Positions 63,306-64,000 of a stretch of DNA of 64,000 bases are shown piece after piece. Origin of the DNA: Semisulcospira habei (Eukaryota > Mollusca > Gastropoda > Semisulcospiridae). Under the pieces are notes generated by a model. That model did not search any database and was not told the DNA's origin. It was given only the letters and a program-made list of their open reading frames with translations. Where the stretch lies: contig BTPG01000003.1 in the NCBI GenBank assembly GCA_036245525.1, positions 160,317,532 through 160,381,531 of the forward strand, in the 5' to 3' direction. The translations under genes and the position numbers were made by a program. How positions within the stretch are numbered: position 1 is the first letter of the stretch; each line of letters opens with the position of its first letter.

Positions 63306-63398
63306 CATCTCTCAGGCATCAGAACTGTTCACCCAAAAAAAATCTGAAAACGGCGATTTTGAAGAATTGTAGAGTTATTTAAAGCCATTTCCAAGTCA

Positions 63399-64000
63399 AA
63401 AGTGGGCCTCACCATTCACAAACAGAAAACAAAGACAATGAGGCTGAACACAACCAGGGAAGAACCAGTCTTGCTTGCTGGCACCCCGTTGGAGGAGGTG
63501 GAGTCCTTCACCTATCTCGGGAGCATCATAGACAAAAAAGGCGGCACTGATGCAGATGTCAGAGCACGAATCGGTAAAGCCAGAGCAGCCTTTCTCCAGT
63601 TGAAAAAAGTGTGGAGTTCCAAAGAGCTGTCACAACACACCAAAGTCCGGATTTTCAACTCCAATGTAAAAGCAGTTCTCCTATATGGAGCAGAGACATG
63701 GAGATTGACAAAAACCACAGTCAACAGAGTACAGACCTTCATGAACAGTTGCCTTAGAAGAATTTTGAAAATCCACTGGCCAGAGAAGATCAGCAACGTC
63801 AGACTCTGGGAGAGAACAGAGCAGATAACAGCAGAGAATGAAATTGGGCGAAGAAGATGGGGATGGATCGGTCACAGTCTGAGAAAGCCAGCTTCCAGTA
63901 TCACTAGGCAGGCATTGTCATGGAACCCCCAGGGAAAGAGGAAAAGAGGTAGGCCGAGAAACTCCTGGCGTCGAGACCTCCAAGCAGACATCAAGAGACT
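63399..64000 (+). mobile_element. RTE-like LINE, 5'-truncated third copy
   Basis: From AGTGGGCCTCACCATTCAC it matches 58740-59341 with a handful of substitutions, including CpG changes (CCGAACGCAACC to CTGAACACAACC). It runs off the right edge. The coding frame of the C-terminal domain is open where seen. Confidence 0.85.

Larger units (their letters stand above)
61586..63310 (-). mobile_element. DIRS-E, heavily rearranged
   Basis: The left terminal repeat starts at 61586 (ATGTATTTTTCTTTAAAATA) and has an internal deletion. The internal complementary region is at 61770-61870. Recombinase (62466-62810) and RNase H (62919-63305) pieces follow. DIRS-F is nested at 61873-62366, and an I-clade LINE fragment lies at 62811-62918. 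The right terminal repeat is absent. Confidence 0.7.

Overview
This is eukaryotic DNA, most likely from a lophotrochozoan and probably a gastropod mollusc. It holds part of one intron-rich host gene buried in transposable elements (TEs). The animal call rests on the host gene, a sortilin with metazoan domain order and GT-AG introns, and on the mix of DIRS-like, RTE-like, L2-like and I-clade retroelements. Two fragments look like the RAG1 N-terminal region and resemble the N-RAG-TP elements known from Aplysia. There is no operon structure, rRNA, tRNA or CRISPR array. The species assignment is inference.

Host gene. The minus strand carries the 3' part of a sortilin-type VPS10p-domain receptor gene, in nine exons from 54719 down to 17695. 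Every splice junction keeps phase. Exon 1 holds the end of the VPS10p propeller with an Asp-box. Exons 2-5 supply exactly ten cysteines (the 10CC module), exon 6 the membrane span, exon 7 a tyrosine sorting motif, and exons 8-9 an acidic-cluster tail ending DDDMLQ. The 5' exons are not in the window and probably lie beyond its right edge. Introns range from 169 bp to 18.6 kb and are mostly mobile DNA.

Layout. 1-2026: 5' end of an I-clade LINE, a truncated L2-like copy, and several copies of a ~385-bp SINE-like repeat with a perfect 111-bp foldback. 2485-9803: DIRS-like tyrosine-recombinase retrotransposon A. 9804-17694: intergenic DNA and sortilin 3' UTR with TIR elements, palindromic MITEs and a RAG1-N-like relic. 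17955-24740: DIRS-like element B, inside the last sortilin intron. 25549-35458: sortilin exons 8-3 with an intact L2-like LINE, a probable solo LTR and many MITEs. 35459-54031: one giant intron holding DIRS-C, an I-clade LINE that is itself interrupted four times, a 92-bp minisatellite and an intact RTE-like LINE. 54032-54719: exons 2 and 1. 54720-64000: a second RAG1-N-like relic, a full-length RTE-like LINE with one in-frame stop, DIRS-E with a nested deleted DIRS-F, and a third RTE copy running off the edge.

How the parts interact. Many short elements end in TTAA and begin CCC(A/T)TT, like piggyBac-type MITEs, and several families share one hairpin core. At least three larger retroelements have landed inside such MITEs. 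The 385-bp retroposon occupies the same codon position in two diverged DIRS elements, with separate target-site duplications. Two LINE reading frames (29655-33128 and 50484-53549) are open from end to end and could be recently active.
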